Source: Dromaius novaehollandiae
Lineage: Eukaryota > Chordata > Aves > Casuariiformes > Dromaiidae
Direction of reading: 5' to 3'
Assembly: GCF_036370855.1 (NCBI RefSeq)
Contig: NC_088102.1
Location: 42,383,835 to 42,447,834 of the forward strand
DNA length: 64,000 bases
The notes under the pieces were generated by a model. It ran no database searches. It worked only from the letters and a program-made list of their open reading frames with translations, and was not told the origin of the DNA. Each line of letters starts with the position of its first letter. Position 1 is the stretch's first letter. Of the stretch, positions 39,901-51,478 are shown one piece after another. A program made the position numbers and the translations under genes.

Positions 39901-42900
39901 TCTATGACAATTATACTTCTCAAAATGGATTCTGAGGAAGCTGTTACTAGGGATATAATTCTGCCCGTAGCATCATGTCTGATCCCATCTCCACGGACGT
40001 CCATCGTTCCCAATAACTTCTGAAACAGGCGCTGCTTTTTAACTGGTCATGTGGAGAAAGCTGTAGGACAGGGCACACTTTCCCCTGCAATCTGTCAGCT
40101 TGGAAACGGGCTCAATTTCCTTGGACAGTGTTATCCCCTGTTCACAGGACCTACAACTGTCTAATATCTGATGGTCCCAGGTAGAGGGTAACATGGAGGA
40201 TGACATTAAAATACAGCATAGTGATACCGTAAGATTGCCACTGAGTGATATAGAGCCAAGAGACAGCAGCTGGTCTGAACTGATTTATGTTCTAGAAAAC
40301 AAGCAAAGAAAATGTATTATAAATTGGGCCTTATTTTTGCTTCCTAAATGCACCAATGTTCACCCTTAAGGTACTGCTGGGTCTATATAAAAAAAGTCAA
40401 CAACACATAAAAAATATATATACTGTAATCTTCAGGATCATCTTTAAAACAGTCATAGAAAATCTGGAGTGTTCAGTCTCAATAATAGAACAGCAAAAAT
40501 AAAACAAGCATGAACAGTAACCAAAACCCAACTGTATAACTCTGACCCCAAAGGCAGAAAATTTAGTCTTCTTCTGCTCCTTTTTATTTCTGTTGTCTGT
40601 ATTATCTTCTTCAGGACAATGGCCAGCTTATACAGAGATGCCTACTGGTCACAGAAGGACCTAGACTGGCACATTGGTGAAGCGCAGAGACAAGCAACCA
40701 AATGCAAGATGGGCTGTTTCTCTACGGATCGCATGAAGTACTATAACAAGCAGCTATGTCAGCGGAAAAAAGAGGGATACAGGACATCATTTATAGATCT
40801 TTGGGGACTCATGATTGAATACCTACTAAATGATGGGGTATGATGTATATTAATTTTCTTAGAGAATTGCTTTATTTTTTTTTTTTAATGAGCAGAGAGG
40901 AAATTAACCCCATCATAGTTTTCCATATCAGTAAACTCTTGGACTTTTTTGTTTTCTTCAGTAGACTGCTTACGGAGAAATACATCCCATGTTAATAAAT
41001 TACATTGTTTATGCAGCCATTTGGAAAGTGTAATTAGACTCTTGCTGGTGCTTAAATAGAAATTGGAGGCTGTCTCAGGCAGTCTGCCTGAAATGCAGAT
41101 TACACACGCAGAAAGAGTTCAAGATGCAAAGCAGAATAATCTCAGCAGTGTGAAAACTATCTGAAGCAGGCATTAGTAAGAAACAGCTGGAGTGCTTGCT
41201 GATCTGCACCCACTGACATGTGATATCAGGTGCAGGTACACTGGAGGCAAGTTCATATTCTGCTTTTGCTGACAAGGGCTGCTTAGACAGTAGCTGGTTT
41301 AAGAAGTATTAATTTTTACAAGCAATAAGAAATTTGTGTTCATATTATTTGAAGTGGTTTCTATCCCTTCAGTACAGAGGTCCACTCCCTCTTCTCTCCA
41401 GTTAGATTGCAGTTCAAAAATGGCTGATTTGGCATTCAGGAAGTGGGAATAAAAGGGTGGGTGAGGATAGAACAGGTATGTGCTCCAGGGGGGACAAAAT
41501 TATTTATTGAAATTATTTATTTATTTTTTATATAAGTATGTATTATATTATATATAAGTTTACTTATGTTTATATGTAAACATAAATAAATATATGTAAT
41601 TTATTCCCTGATATTCAGAGCTCCTGATAGAGTACACAGGGGAATATTACATATTAAGCAAAGGTATAAGCTGAACAGATGTCTCTCTTTTTTCCTCAGC
41701 TCTGTGAGGTCTCCCTCCCAATCTAGTCAAGCATCTTTCCCTTTGAGCAATACTTACTACTGTTATGTAACCATTAACCTCTCCCAGATCCTCAGGAACT
41801 ATCAGGGGCTATCAAATTTGTCAGGCAGTTCGTGAGATTTTGATGTATTTCTTACAAACCCCTTCAATGAGAATAAGCTTTTCTATAAAAGACATTAGGT
41901 GGGTCGCAAGTACTTTGCTTTCAGGTTCCAGTGGCTCGTTCAAGGTTAGACTGATCATTTTCGTGCGCTGAGAAGGGAAACTCCATGATGACATACTCAA
42001 GGGTTTCCTTTAGGCTGAGGCGAAAAAGCACTGCTTGCTACTCTCTTCATCCCAAGGAGCCTCTGGCCCTACCGGGCAGTACTTTTGGGTATGTCTAGAA
42101 GTTTATGCAGAAGTAGATTTCCCTCTCCTCCTTTTGGGAACGAGTGTACGAAGTCAGGCTAGATCCCTGGGGACAGCAACCTGTCATCCCGCAGGTGGAG
42201 CTTAGTCAGATTCACCATGCCTTGTTTTCATGTGTTCTCCCATAACTATTTTTCTTCAAAACCAGAAAGATCCTCACAAACTTTCGGAGCAGCGAGAAGC
42301 ACTGTGCGAGGGTCAGAACCCATTGCCCATATATGTGTCAATCTGCGTCCGGGACAACTATACCACTCACGATTTCAAAGGTAATGATGATGTTTCAGAT
42401 CCTGTGGAGCTAAATTTTGCCAGTGGAATTCCTGGGTTTTTTTTGTGATTTGCTCTTCACTGCTTGGTAGAACTTGGAGAAAACAGCCCTGGTGTGTTAG
42501 CTGCTTTATGGAGAAATAGTCATTGCCTCAGACCATATGATTTTAACACAAGAACTTACTGTGATCATCACCTTTCTGAGTATATGGAATTGAAATCCTG
42601 CCAGAAAGGCCATTTTTGAAATATTATCTGGTCCAACTAGAATAAGAAAGTATTGGAATTTTCCAAGAATTAAATGTTGCTTTTTGTCAATTCCGTTACA
42701 TTTTAAAGAGGAAGAAGGAAGAAGGACAGCATAGTTATGATAAAGCTTGGGAAAACATCCAATGCAGTCCCAAGTGAATCTTTTGTTTTGCTCATTGTTT
42801 TGGTTATTTTTTCCATGAGAAGAAGAAGCTGGAGGAAGAGAAGAGGAGGTGAAGAAATTCAAATCAGATTTTTATGGCTGAGGTGAAAGAATGAACTACT

Positions 42901-45900
42901 TCTGACTGAAAAGGAAATTATGGTCCGTGACCTTTCTGTTACAGACTTCCCTCACACTGCAGTTATATCAGACAACTGTACTTCACTTGGAATGACATCC
43001 TAGAAAGTCAAGGCGAAGTTCTGTCTTCCTTAGCACCACACATGAAGAGTATAATTGGCCACTTATATCAAACTCATTTTTTGAAAAGCTGAGTACCTCT
43101 GTTTGTACATACCTAAATTATTCAAGGCAAGAAAATTAAATGCATTCTATTCTGTTAACTGTATCCATAACAATGGAAGTATAGATGTAGTGTATGTAAT
43201 GGCAGAGTGTAACCTAGTGCATGCCTGGAGAATCCTGTGTTGGTGCATTCACATGAGGTGTGTGAAGGCTTGAGTCTTCCCATGCTCTCAGTGTGCATCT
43301 GGTGCCACTGGTAGCACCACCACCATGCACATTTTGCCAACAGACACAGCAGGTTTGCAGCGTAACTGCTCCTGCTTCCTTGTATTTGAGGAAACTCCAT
43401 TGCCATAATGTCTGAGCGCAGTTGCATGCAACCATCTTTAAATGCCTGACCCTGTAGGTGGTAGTTGATAAATAACATTTTGTGAAGACAGAGTAGGAAA
43501 CAGAAGTCCTGTTCCACTTCAGACTGGTTTATGCTCTAGCAGCCACCCTTTTCTCCCTCAGCTGAAAAACTGAGAGTATTCTAAGTGTTGCTTTGTGGCT
43601 GTGTTGCAGAATGGGTGGAGTTCACCCCGTACGAAGTGGGATTACTGAAGTATGGAGCCTTTATTCGCACAGAGAATTTTGGAAGCGAGTTCTTCATGGG
43701 GCGCATGCTAAAAAAACTCCCAGAATCCCGGATCTGCTACCTTCAAGGTGATGTATTGCAATGTCCTGGAAGAGGGGCAGTTTGGTATGGTACAAAGCTG
43801 TGAACTAGAGAGTGGACTTTTCTGGTCTAATACACTGACCACTGGTGTGGTATCACCTGCCAGGAGATGGGGGTGTGTGCTAATATGTCCAAAAGACTAT
43901 AGTAAAAGATCCCTCATCTTTTTTCAGTTTCTTATCACTGGTCTTGGTATCCATAAACTGTGATAAAGCCACTTCCTAACATTCTGTCTTATAAATAGAA
44001 TAGATTAAGCTCCTTAACTCTTTCGTTATAAGGAATGTTTCCCATTTCTTTGGTTAGTCTTCCAATTCTTCTCTGAATGCACTCCAATTTATGACAATTT
44101 TGACACTGCAGTAAACATGCAGCAGTGGATCCACTGAGATGTTTGTATTTAATCCTAAGTAGAGAATCCAATCTACTAATGATGCAGGCAGTCCAGCGTT
44201 AAAAATGAGAGGAGAGAATATTTTATGTATCTGTTTTATTTTCTTGGGAAATAGTAGGAGTTCAGTTTTTTGCAACTCAAAGCATGCATAAAGCTGTGCT
44301 AAAAGGCATGCGTTGATCAGAGCTAGTCATATGCAGGGCGTCGGCTGAGCACGTCAGTGGGAAAGCTGGGTGGTAGCATCCATCAGACAGGCTGTTAACA
44401 AGTCAGTTCTCAAATGATCAGAACTGAAGGGTCTCTACCCTGAATCCCTTTGATTAGTTCCTGACTTGTGTTGATGGGACTGTGGGCTTAGGGCTGTGTG
44501 TAAAGGTAATAATATTCCTTTACTGAGGAGTTAGGCTGGAGTAGTTAGAATCACAGACAAACCCGACAGATGAATACAGAACCGTGCAAGTCCAGTTTCA
44601 GTCTTCTCCTCTTGTACTTGTGCTCCTTCAGAACTCCTGGGTTTCAGCAAACATGCTGTGATATTAAATAGTCAGTAATCCCAGGAAACACCTTTAAAAT
44701 ACTGCCTTTCTGGTTGGCCCTTTTCTTCCTGGTCCACTACATGGAAATTCATTTTCTAAATACTGTGTATATGGTATTTGATTACTTCTGAAAATTAGGA
44801 AGTCTGACTGCAACAAACTAATTAGAACCCATATTTAAATTTACAACAAAAGATGACATGGTAGCATTGCAGGAGTCGTATTTTGTCAACGAAGCCACCA
44901 GTGTCCCTGTGGGAAGTAGGAGGGGGGCAACCCTGGACGGAGAAAAGAGTGTGCAGTGGAGAAGGAGCTGGCTGAGTCTGTGGGTCTTTAACTGTTATAA
45001 GTGCAAGGTTTTCACTTGTGATTCCAACGGCCAACAGCCGGTGCATCCCTCTGTAAAAGGGCTCATGAAAGCTGACCTGAAGCATGTGAGGAGAAAAAGA
45101 ATCTTAAGTAAGGGAGACAAAGAAGGAAAGGATGATTTTGTGATATCTGCGTTACTGTGAGGAGTTCTTATTTTGCTTCTCAAGAAAGTCTTTTGCACCT
45201 TTACTTCTCTCCCATTCTTTTCTCTCTTTACAGTGCAGCAGAGCTGTGCAGTAGATTAGGTACAGTACTGACTTCAGTGTGAATTTAACTCTTCAGTCAG
45301 AGCCAATGCCATAGAAAATCAAGAGGAATTTAACAACCTAAAAATTTAGAAATACATGAACTGTGCCAATTCAAAAATTAATCCAAGAGATTGAAAGAGA
45401 AGGAAAAAAAGGATAATTTCCAGTTAAAATGTGTTCTTGTGCTCCCTAATTCCCTTTATAGGTATGTGGAGTAGTATATTTTCTGTGAACCTATTACAAA
45501 TATGGGGACTGTCCCACAGTTCAGAGGACTTCTGGAAAAGATGGACCCAAGACAAAATAGAAGATGTCGGTGAGAAATTTTTAAACTTTTCACTTATGGT
45601 GATACCTTTCTGCATCATCCTTTCGACTAGTTTATAGGCAATGTTGTAGGATCCTCCTAAAGGACAGGACTTCTCCTCCCAACATGTAGGCTTAGGGAAA
45701 TACTGCTGTAATTATTAGACTTATGTCAGAGTCCAGTACTCTCTGACCAGGTTCTTTTAGACATTCCACACATAGGGAGAGTGCAATGTTTAATATAAAA
45801 GTTTATTTCAAAAATATTTGATGTTACATGGGATTTTTGATTTAGCAGAGTGATCATCAACATACTGAAATCACAATTCAAGTGTACACTTAAAAGGTTC

Positions 45901-48900
45901 AATCACAATACCAATGTGATTGCCTTTACCGGTCTCTATAATATGCTCAGAGTCGTGATGCTTAGTGTTCCCAGTCGCTGGGAAGGAATATGTGGGTTGA
46001 AGCCAGCTCAAGCCCATTGCTCTCTTTGAAATTTCTTTGTTAGTTGTTCAGGTTTTATACCCTATCTTTGACTGAGCCATGTATACGCTTCCCTCATGCT
46101 GGTCTGCCTAATCTCAGGGAGACACTCGCATTCTTCTGATCAACTCAGGAAGAAATGTTTACACTAGCTGAGCCACTCAACAGATGCATCTGCTTATCTA
46201 ACATAAAGGTCATCCTCTGGTGCCCTATGTGCTGAGATAAAGTCTGTTCTCTGTGCAACAGCGGTGATTAATGAGTCACATCCTACATGATTCCGGAGCT
46301 TCCTGGGCACCTCACCCTCGCCCATCTCTTCTGAGCCTTCTTCCATTGTAGGTGTTAGTGGTCAGTCACAACTTACTAAAACTCTTCTGGTTAAAACACT
46401 CAGTTGTTAAGAGCAAGCTTTACAGGAGTCGCACATTTCTCAGAAAATAGTGTGGCTTTGCCCCTTCCGATTCAACCATATAGAACCAAAAGTCAGTAGC
46501 AGAGAATAAAGTTATTTTACTGCCTGTACAGAGAATAAACCTGAATATCAATTGGCTAATCGATATTTCCTGAATTTTTATTTCATTACTCAGTACAGTA
46601 ATTGCTGCATTGGATTCATCCTGGCATGAAGACAAATGAAGCCCAGGGGCTATTTTATGAAGCAATGCAGAAACCACAGCTTTATTGCTAAATCATTTAA
46701 CATGAAGGAAACTGCAATTATAGGCATCTCGAAAATAAAGAAATACATCTGCGCAATCTTGGAAACTGCCAAGTTTGTCTTGTTGCATTGTCAGCCACCT
46801 GGTCTGGCAAAGCAGGTCGTGATTTCAAGAAACCACACCTCGTGCCATTTCTGCTTTTCACCCACATATGTTCTTGTGTAGTCACCCTGAAAATTACCTG
46901 TATTTTCTAAGTATGAATATATTTTCTACATTTTTCTGGGATGCGCTCGTTTTGTTGATTAAGCAGATGCTCATGTAGCTCCAGGTCATTGCTTTGTAGA
47001 CGCTCTCACTGTTACAGTAGACCTTATGGTGTATTTTTGTTGCCCATCTGGCTGAGCAGAAGGGTATGCTCTAGCCCCTTTTTCTCTGTGCTTGTCTCTA
47101 TTTCATGATATTTTCCCACGAGGATACGTAACTTTCTGACTGGAAATTTATTGAATTATTTAGTTCCGTTAAGGCGTTCCTTTCCCAAGACTAAACACAG
47201 CTTCTGATGAACCGTATCTAGGCAAAAGCTTAAGACCATCAACAAAGCTTTCTAACAGCGGCTGCTGTTCTCCTTCAGAATTATTTTTTGTCTAGTGAGT
47301 CCTCTCAGAACACACTTTGTGATCTCTTAAGTACTAGGCCAGCCAGAAATGAATATGAATTAACAAACAGCTTGCCAATTTTTCTCCCCTCCTCTAGATG
47401 AAGACCCAATATTGCCTACAAGACCCCATGAGCTAAGGACTCGCACATACACTCCTCCTGGTCCTCTTTCTAAAGCTCTTCGAGGTGCCTTAACTGACCG
47501 CTTCTCAGTTGCCCAGCATCACAATTTCCTGAAGGGCTATCAGCTGCATAACAGCTACCTTGAGAATGAACACTTCTGTCGATGGCAAGGTAATAGGAAC
47601 TAATATTTACAGGTGTGAATTTCACATGGTTTTGGGAGGAATTTGGGAAAGAAACCTGTAAGACTTGAAAAAAGATTGCTTGCATCTCCCAAAGGAACAG
47701 GGTTTTTTTCTGAATAGAGAGAAGAAACTGAGAACTCAGTGCTGCCAAATATTTAAGCATGGTTTTAAATATAAGCATGTGTTTATGTGCTTTAGCTGAG
47801 CTCTCTCCCTGGGCTCAGAGAGAAAGTGTAGACTTGCTGCTGACAGAATGGAACTAAGGTAGCAAAGAGCAGAGAGAATATGGGAGAAATCTTTAATTTG
47901 GCAAGACTGGGCCTCTAACTTCATATGCAACAGCAACATCAGAGAAAATATGACACTATGACAGAAAGCTGGAAAGGAATAGGGGCTTTGCAGTTCACAG
48001 AAGAGAAGACTGAGAGGGAGACATAAATCTTTAAGCATGTTAAACAGGATGGGAATATTTTGTTATCCATGTCAATGGTGGATAAAATAAGGAACAAAGG
48101 TTGAACTGAAGCAAGTCTGGAACAGTCAGTTCAATCTTGCAGTTTTTTCCATCAAAATATCCACAGATCTTTTCTTATGCCAAGAAATATATTCCTTTCA
48201 GATACTGTGTTAGACACACGTCCCAATCAGCTGATGCAAAATCCTGATCACCTGGGCATGATAGATGCTGGATTTTTCATCAATACCAGCAGCGCACCAC
48301 TTTTAAGGCCACAGAGGGAAGTGGATGTCATCATATATTTAAGTTACACTACTGGATCACATTCATTGGTGAGGAAGATCATGTTATGATATGCTGTCTG
48401 TCCTTTTGCTTGTAAACGTCTAGCCTGTAGCACCTAGAGACACCAGTTATTTCAGCTTTTCTCTTTTTAACTACTATTTCCTTTTTCAAATGCTAGTAGA
48501 GATTGGAGATTCAAGGGAAGAAGAAATTTATCTACTAAGAAGGGTTTTAATCTTCATTTCAGAAGCTCTGATGTTAATAATTCATTTAAATACATCTCAC
48601 TTCACTAGCACATTATCTTGCTATTAGAGAACATGCATTAGAAGCAGCAGAGAAGGAAGCATGTGACAGCTGAGAAAGAAGTTCTTCCGGGGTTATGTTT
48701 TTCACTGTGGTGATTAATATTGTTCCTATTTCTTCCTGTAACTCTTGGAATCTCCCTTGCTGTTTTATGAACATATTGAATTATTCAGGAGGATATCAGC
48801 ATGCTTTCTTCCAGAATGATGGAAAGAGCCTCTCATGCTTTATGCTGAATCAAGCAGGTCACCAGACCCTGCACGGAAACATGCATAAATATGAGAATTG

Positions 48901-51478
48901 ATTTCTTATGACTTAAATTTAAATATAAAAGAGATTAGATGGATAGTCAGAGGCAGAACTTTCTTAGGGCTGGGAAATGAGAAGCTATGGGGAAGATCAA
49001 ATGACAAGCATCTTCCTGCAGAAACTCAAGTTTCATGAAGATAAAGTTAGTTAGCTGTTTATAAAGCTCTGCAGAAAAGAAGTTTAGTCTTTATACCTCA
49101 GAAACTGAGTTTATTTAGAAACTTAATTTTACCCATCTTGGCCACTGTGGGTGGAATTACATTTTGTGAATGAGAACAGCTGTGCTACTGTTAATAAGCC
49201 ATATGATGCATAAGACATATGGGTAATGAAGTTTCGTTTCAGCTTCACACATAGTCTGAGATCAGACTAATTTTTTGAAGAAAGACTGCTGGGATTTAAG
49301 CATATAAATAGAAGCTGTTTCCTATTCGATGGTATCTGTTACTAGATGCTGTATAGTAAATAGCACAGTACATAGTGGGACATGATGTTGTTGCATTAAA
49401 TATTTCAGGGAAAAGGCACGATATAGCCTAGTACTTCAGAGAGGCTGTTTTTTCTCGTTAAAATATTAATCTCAATAAACACTGCACCATAATGCCTGCA
49501 CTGACATAGACATAACTGAACATGCAAACTTAACTTTGCTTTCCCCTGGCTTCCTGGCTTCCAAGTACATAATAAGTTCTCTTAAACATTTCCTTACTGT
49601 TGTTTTCTTTTCTGATTAATTCTATACAATATATTAAACACAGGGTCTTTCCTTTACTAACACTATGCGATTTACTCTAAACTTCTGCAAATTGATTCTA
49701 TCTGAAATTAAGTATTCTCTGTCTCTGAAATTCTGTTTACAGCTTGGGATTAGTATTCTAGTTTCTACATGTGGTAATTCTGTATAGAGTAACTCTTGGT
49801 GAGAAAGAACCCCCATGGATCTAAATCACTAAATCTTAATGCTAGATAACCATTCGTGGGCTTTAAGACAACCAAGATGAATTCTAATGCTGATTCTTTC
49901 TGTGATATTCCAGTCTCTGGACAAGGCCTGCAAATACTACTCAGAACAGAAAATCCCATTCCCCAAAATTTCTTTGAGAGATGAAGATAAGAAAAATCTA
50001 AAGGAGTGCTACCTCTTCCAAGATTCAGATTCACCAGGATGTCCGATCGTGATTTTTCTTCCACTTGTGAATGATACCTTCCGAGAGTACAAAGCACCTG
50101 GTAAGTTGTAAGTGGTGGCAAAGCATTAAACAAAAGATAGCATTACCAGCTTCCCTGACTCTGATTGCAGCCTTATTTTTCCACTGCTGGCTCTCTTTGC
50201 TGGCTGGATTCATGGGGGATCACTTTAGCTAATTAAACTTCCTTTTCCCATTTCTGCCAAAGTTATTATGTTCATTCATATCATCTTTGGCCCTAGGGAG
50301 GGGAGAGACAGCCCTTGCTTCTGGCTGGTATTTACCTTCATCTCTCTCCCACTGATAACATAAAATGTTGCCAGCTATTGTAAAAGGTTTTCCTAGGAAA
50401 AACTCACTCAGATACGTTTTCCCCTGCATATGTTCTCTGTTGCCCAGGAACTTAATCCTACCTTTGAAGAGACATAGTGTCGTATGTGAATGGTGAGGGA
50501 GCAAGAACGTGGCTTTCAGGCTAGGCTCCTGCAGCATCAAAATCAATGTGTGCCGCCTTGATAGTTATCCTAGTTGTCATTTTGCTCATTGTGCTATGGC
50601 TGGGAGCTGTCATTCTTTTTTTTGACACAGTCAGCTGCTTGGTATTCTCCTCCTTTACTGCCAGTTGCGAGGATGCATTTACTTTTCTTCTTGGGTAGCA
50701 GACAGGTAAACTCCCAATGCTATTTTGCCTTCCCAGAACCAGGGACACATCAGAAATGCAAATGCAGAGATGGCTCCACATGGCAGGTGCCCCAAGACTG
50801 CAATCTGGATTGCAGGAACTTTAAGATTTCACATGTTTCTATTTCTCCTTTCTTGCTTAAATGCTATTCTGTTACTAGCAACTCCACTCTCTCAGCCAGG
50901 GTCCACAGAGGTCTCCACTGCTCAGGGTAAGGCTGACAGTGCGTTGATAGCTGGCTGTTGGAGCACCCTTTCAGACTGATGTTCCTCACTGAACCATGGC
51001 TTCAATAAACAGCTGTTTATCAATAAACTACAGATACCATTATGATGTTGTCACTCACATTTCCCTTCTGCCTTCATCACTTCAGGCACATGATGTTCCT
51101 TTGACTAGCAATGGTGATATGTGACCTGAATTATTGTCTCATACCCAGAATATTTAAATCCTGTGAATTCTCTCCTGGAGAAAAGTCTCCGTCTTTGGGC
51201 TGCTGTGGACAGCTTGTCATTGACTAAGATAAACTCAATGTCACAGCAACAACTTGTCTTTTTCTCCAGGTGTAAAGCGCTGCTGCTCAGAGATGGAGGG
51301 AGGACAACTTGATTTGACCAGTCGCTGTTCCCCCTACTGCATGTTCTCAGTCAGATATTCTGATGAGAATTACCGTCGGCTGATAAACCTCGGCGAATAC
51401 AACGTCCTGAATAATTCTCACATGATTATGCAGGCCTTGCACATAGCAATGCAACGGAAAAGACAAAATATGTGCTAA
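12823..51478 (+). CDS. Gene B: cytosolic phospholipase A2 epsilon-like, complete, 21 coding exons, 861 residues
   Basis: Exons: 12823-12918, 14248-14337, 23833-23905, 28157-28293, 30230-30361, 31888-31928, 33017-33059, 33849-33906, 34344-34510, 34631-34717, 36777-36814, 38349-38496, 39378-39514, 40615-40837, 42266-42380, 43610-43747, 45462-45569, 47398-47589, 48202-48368, 49914-50100, 51270-51478. All introns are GT-AG and all phases agree; the sum is 2586 nt, 861 residues plus stop, against 868 for human PLA2G4E. Residues 1-62 are a variable N-terminus, about 63-180 the C2 domain, and about 320-861 the catalytic domain. GLSGTTW holds nucleophile Ser412; [10 protein letters not shown] holds acid Asp696. 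Lys384 replaces the family's active-site Arg in GGGxRSM. By family, the enzyme would be recruited to membranes by calcium and hydrolyse or transfer phospholipid acyl chains. It is most like PLA2G4E, less so PLA2G4D/F. The tail (QRKRQNMC) is less basic than that of gene A. It is probably one of the avian PLA2G4E-like paralogues; I cannot say which. Confidence 0.92.
14248..14337 (+). CDS. Gene B predicted second coding exon
   Basis: A 90-nt exon lies between a pyrimidine-rich acceptor (CCCTCCTGTCATCAG) and the donor AAG/GTATTA. It is open in the required frame and phase 0 at both ends. It encodes 30 polar residues running from [10 protein letters not shown] to EPDNGDFK, acidic towards the end, like the acidic N-terminal extension of human PLA2G4E. 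The following intron is 9.5 kb. Confidence 0.65.
17520..17940 (+). mobile_element. 5'-truncated CR1 LINE, 3' end
   Basis: The text matches the typical avian CR1 3' region: GGAAAGGCTGAGAGAGCTGG near 17558, ATCAATGTGTATAA near 17609, GTTGTCCAGAGAGGCTGTGG near 17780, CCATCCTTGGAGATATTCAA near 17807, and a final GACCTCCAGAGGTCCCTTCC before CAACAATTCTGTGAC. It is a 5'-truncated copy with an internal change after CTGTTC and no open frame of note. The terminal octamer microsatellite of CR1 is reduced to about one unit. It lies in intron 2 of gene B, same strand. Confidence 0.92.
19490..20230 (+). mobile_element. Decayed non-LTR retrotransposon (reverse transcriptase C-terminal part)
   Basis: Conceptual translation with frame changes gives a series of blocks in the order seen in LINE reverse transcriptases: VPAHFGTxFSVLL near 19492, [14 protein letters not shown] near 19577, [12 protein letters not shown] near 19646 (a damaged FADD catalytic box), [16 protein letters not shown] near 19742, [12 protein letters not shown] near 19905, [11 protein letters not shown] near 20030, and a terminal [11 protein letters not shown] resembling the Cys/His tail motif. 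Several stops and frameshifts make it non-functional. The blocks are not those of CR1. The LINE clade was not determined. Confidence 0.6.
22338..22400 (+). mobile_element. A-tail with upstream AATAAA: possible retrocopy 3' end
   Basis: AATAAA at 22338-22343 is followed 31 nt later by 26 A (22375-22400), the pattern of a reverse-transcribed polyadenylated transcript on the + strand. No parent gene is recognised upstream; a simple A-tract is the alternative. Confidence 0.3.
23833..30361 (+). CDS. Gene B C2 domain exons (exons 3-5)
   Basis: Exons 23833-23905, 28157-28293 and 30230-30361 encode most of the calcium-dependent lipid-binding C2 domain (residues 63-176). The first strand reads [16 protein letters not shown]. 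The first calcium loop has Asp85 and Asp91 (GDALSRADCY), the second loop has NNPVWNET, and the third has Asp141 and Asp143 (YDED). The acidic ligands expected for calcium binding are therefore present, so calcium-triggered membrane docking is likely retained. Confidence 0.9.
26375..26386. repeat. Homopolymer C run
   Basis: A run of about 12 C in intron 3 of gene B, in otherwise AT-rich sequence. Its length may be uncertain in assembly. Confidence 0.8.
31027..31110. repeat. Interspersed repeat copy 1 (paired with 32580-32662)
   Basis: Both copies read about CTGAAAGAT(A/C)TGGAAAG, a T run, CCATGTAATTCAT and CCCTCTGCCCCTTT, at roughly 80% identity over about 80 bp, in direct orientation 1.55 kb apart in introns 5 and 6 of gene B. 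Either a local duplication or two insertions of an unnamed family. Confidence 0.7.
31262..31300 (-). repeat. MIR-like CORE-SINE fragment
   Basis: CAGTTTCCCATCTATAAAAT followed by GGGAATAA is the reverse complement of the well-known MIR segment around 'CCCATTTTACAGATGGGAAACTG'-type sequence. Only a short piece is recognisable. Confidence 0.45.
32437..32570 (+). repeat. MIR-like CORE-SINE fragment
   Basis: The order GAGGTAACTAAGGCACA, ATGACTGACCTAAGG, GCAAGCCAGTGGGGAGCCA and ATTCAAATCTCTTGAGTCCC follows the second half of the amniote MIR consensus (gain of 'TGACTTGCCCAAGG', 'AGTGGCAGAGC', 'GAACCCAG'). It is old and diverged. Confidence 0.6.
32580..32662. repeat. Interspersed repeat copy 2 (paired with 31027-31110)
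   Basis: Second copy of the approximately 80-bp element described at 31027-31110. It begins directly after the MIR-like fragment and lies in intron 6 of gene B. Confidence 0.7.
35738..36200. other. GC-rich patch in gene B intron 10
   Basis: After an A-run (about 35738-35751), roughly 35765-36180 is markedly richer in G and C than the flanks and shows overlapping chance frames on both strands. No exon fits the phases of exons 10 and 11 here. It may be an old insertion or an isolated GC-rich patch. Confidence 0.4.
39378..39514 (+). CDS. Gene B catalytic-serine exon
   Basis: This exon encodes residues 371-416. It contains the glycine-rich oxyanion loop [15 protein letters not shown] and the nucleophile elbow SGLSGTTW with Ser412 (TCT at 39501-39503). 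In human cPLA2s the position of Lys384 (AAA at 39417-39419) is Arg, for example GGGTRSM in PLA2G4E and GGGFRAM in PLA2G4A (Arg200), where it is needed for activity. Everything else in the exon is conserved. Confidence 0.92.
45730..46390 (-). mobile_element. Possible solo LTR of an endogenous retrovirus
   Basis: On the minus strand a TATA-like box (46053-46059) is followed about 250 nt downstream by AATAAA (45804-45809) and then a CT-rich end, the layout of a U3-R-U5 LTR. I found no clear TG/CA ends, no target-site duplication and no second LTR, and the outer limits are guesses. Confidence 0.22.
48202..48368 (+). CDS. Gene B catalytic-aspartate exon
   Basis: This 167-nt exon encodes [11 protein letters not shown], then the active-site segment [17 protein letters not shown] with Asp696 (GAT at 48264-48266), then RPQREVDV. 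It has the same length and phase as gene A exon 2445-2611. Asp696 would complete the Ser-Asp dyad with Ser412. Confidence 0.92.

Noticed and set aside
44858-45160. 100-residue + strand frame in gene B intron 16
   Set aside because: No family similarity, no fitting splice phase with exons 16 and 17, and overlapping frames on the other strand.
49765-50133. 122-residue minus-strand frame
   Set aside because: Shadow of gene B exon 20 on the opposite strand.
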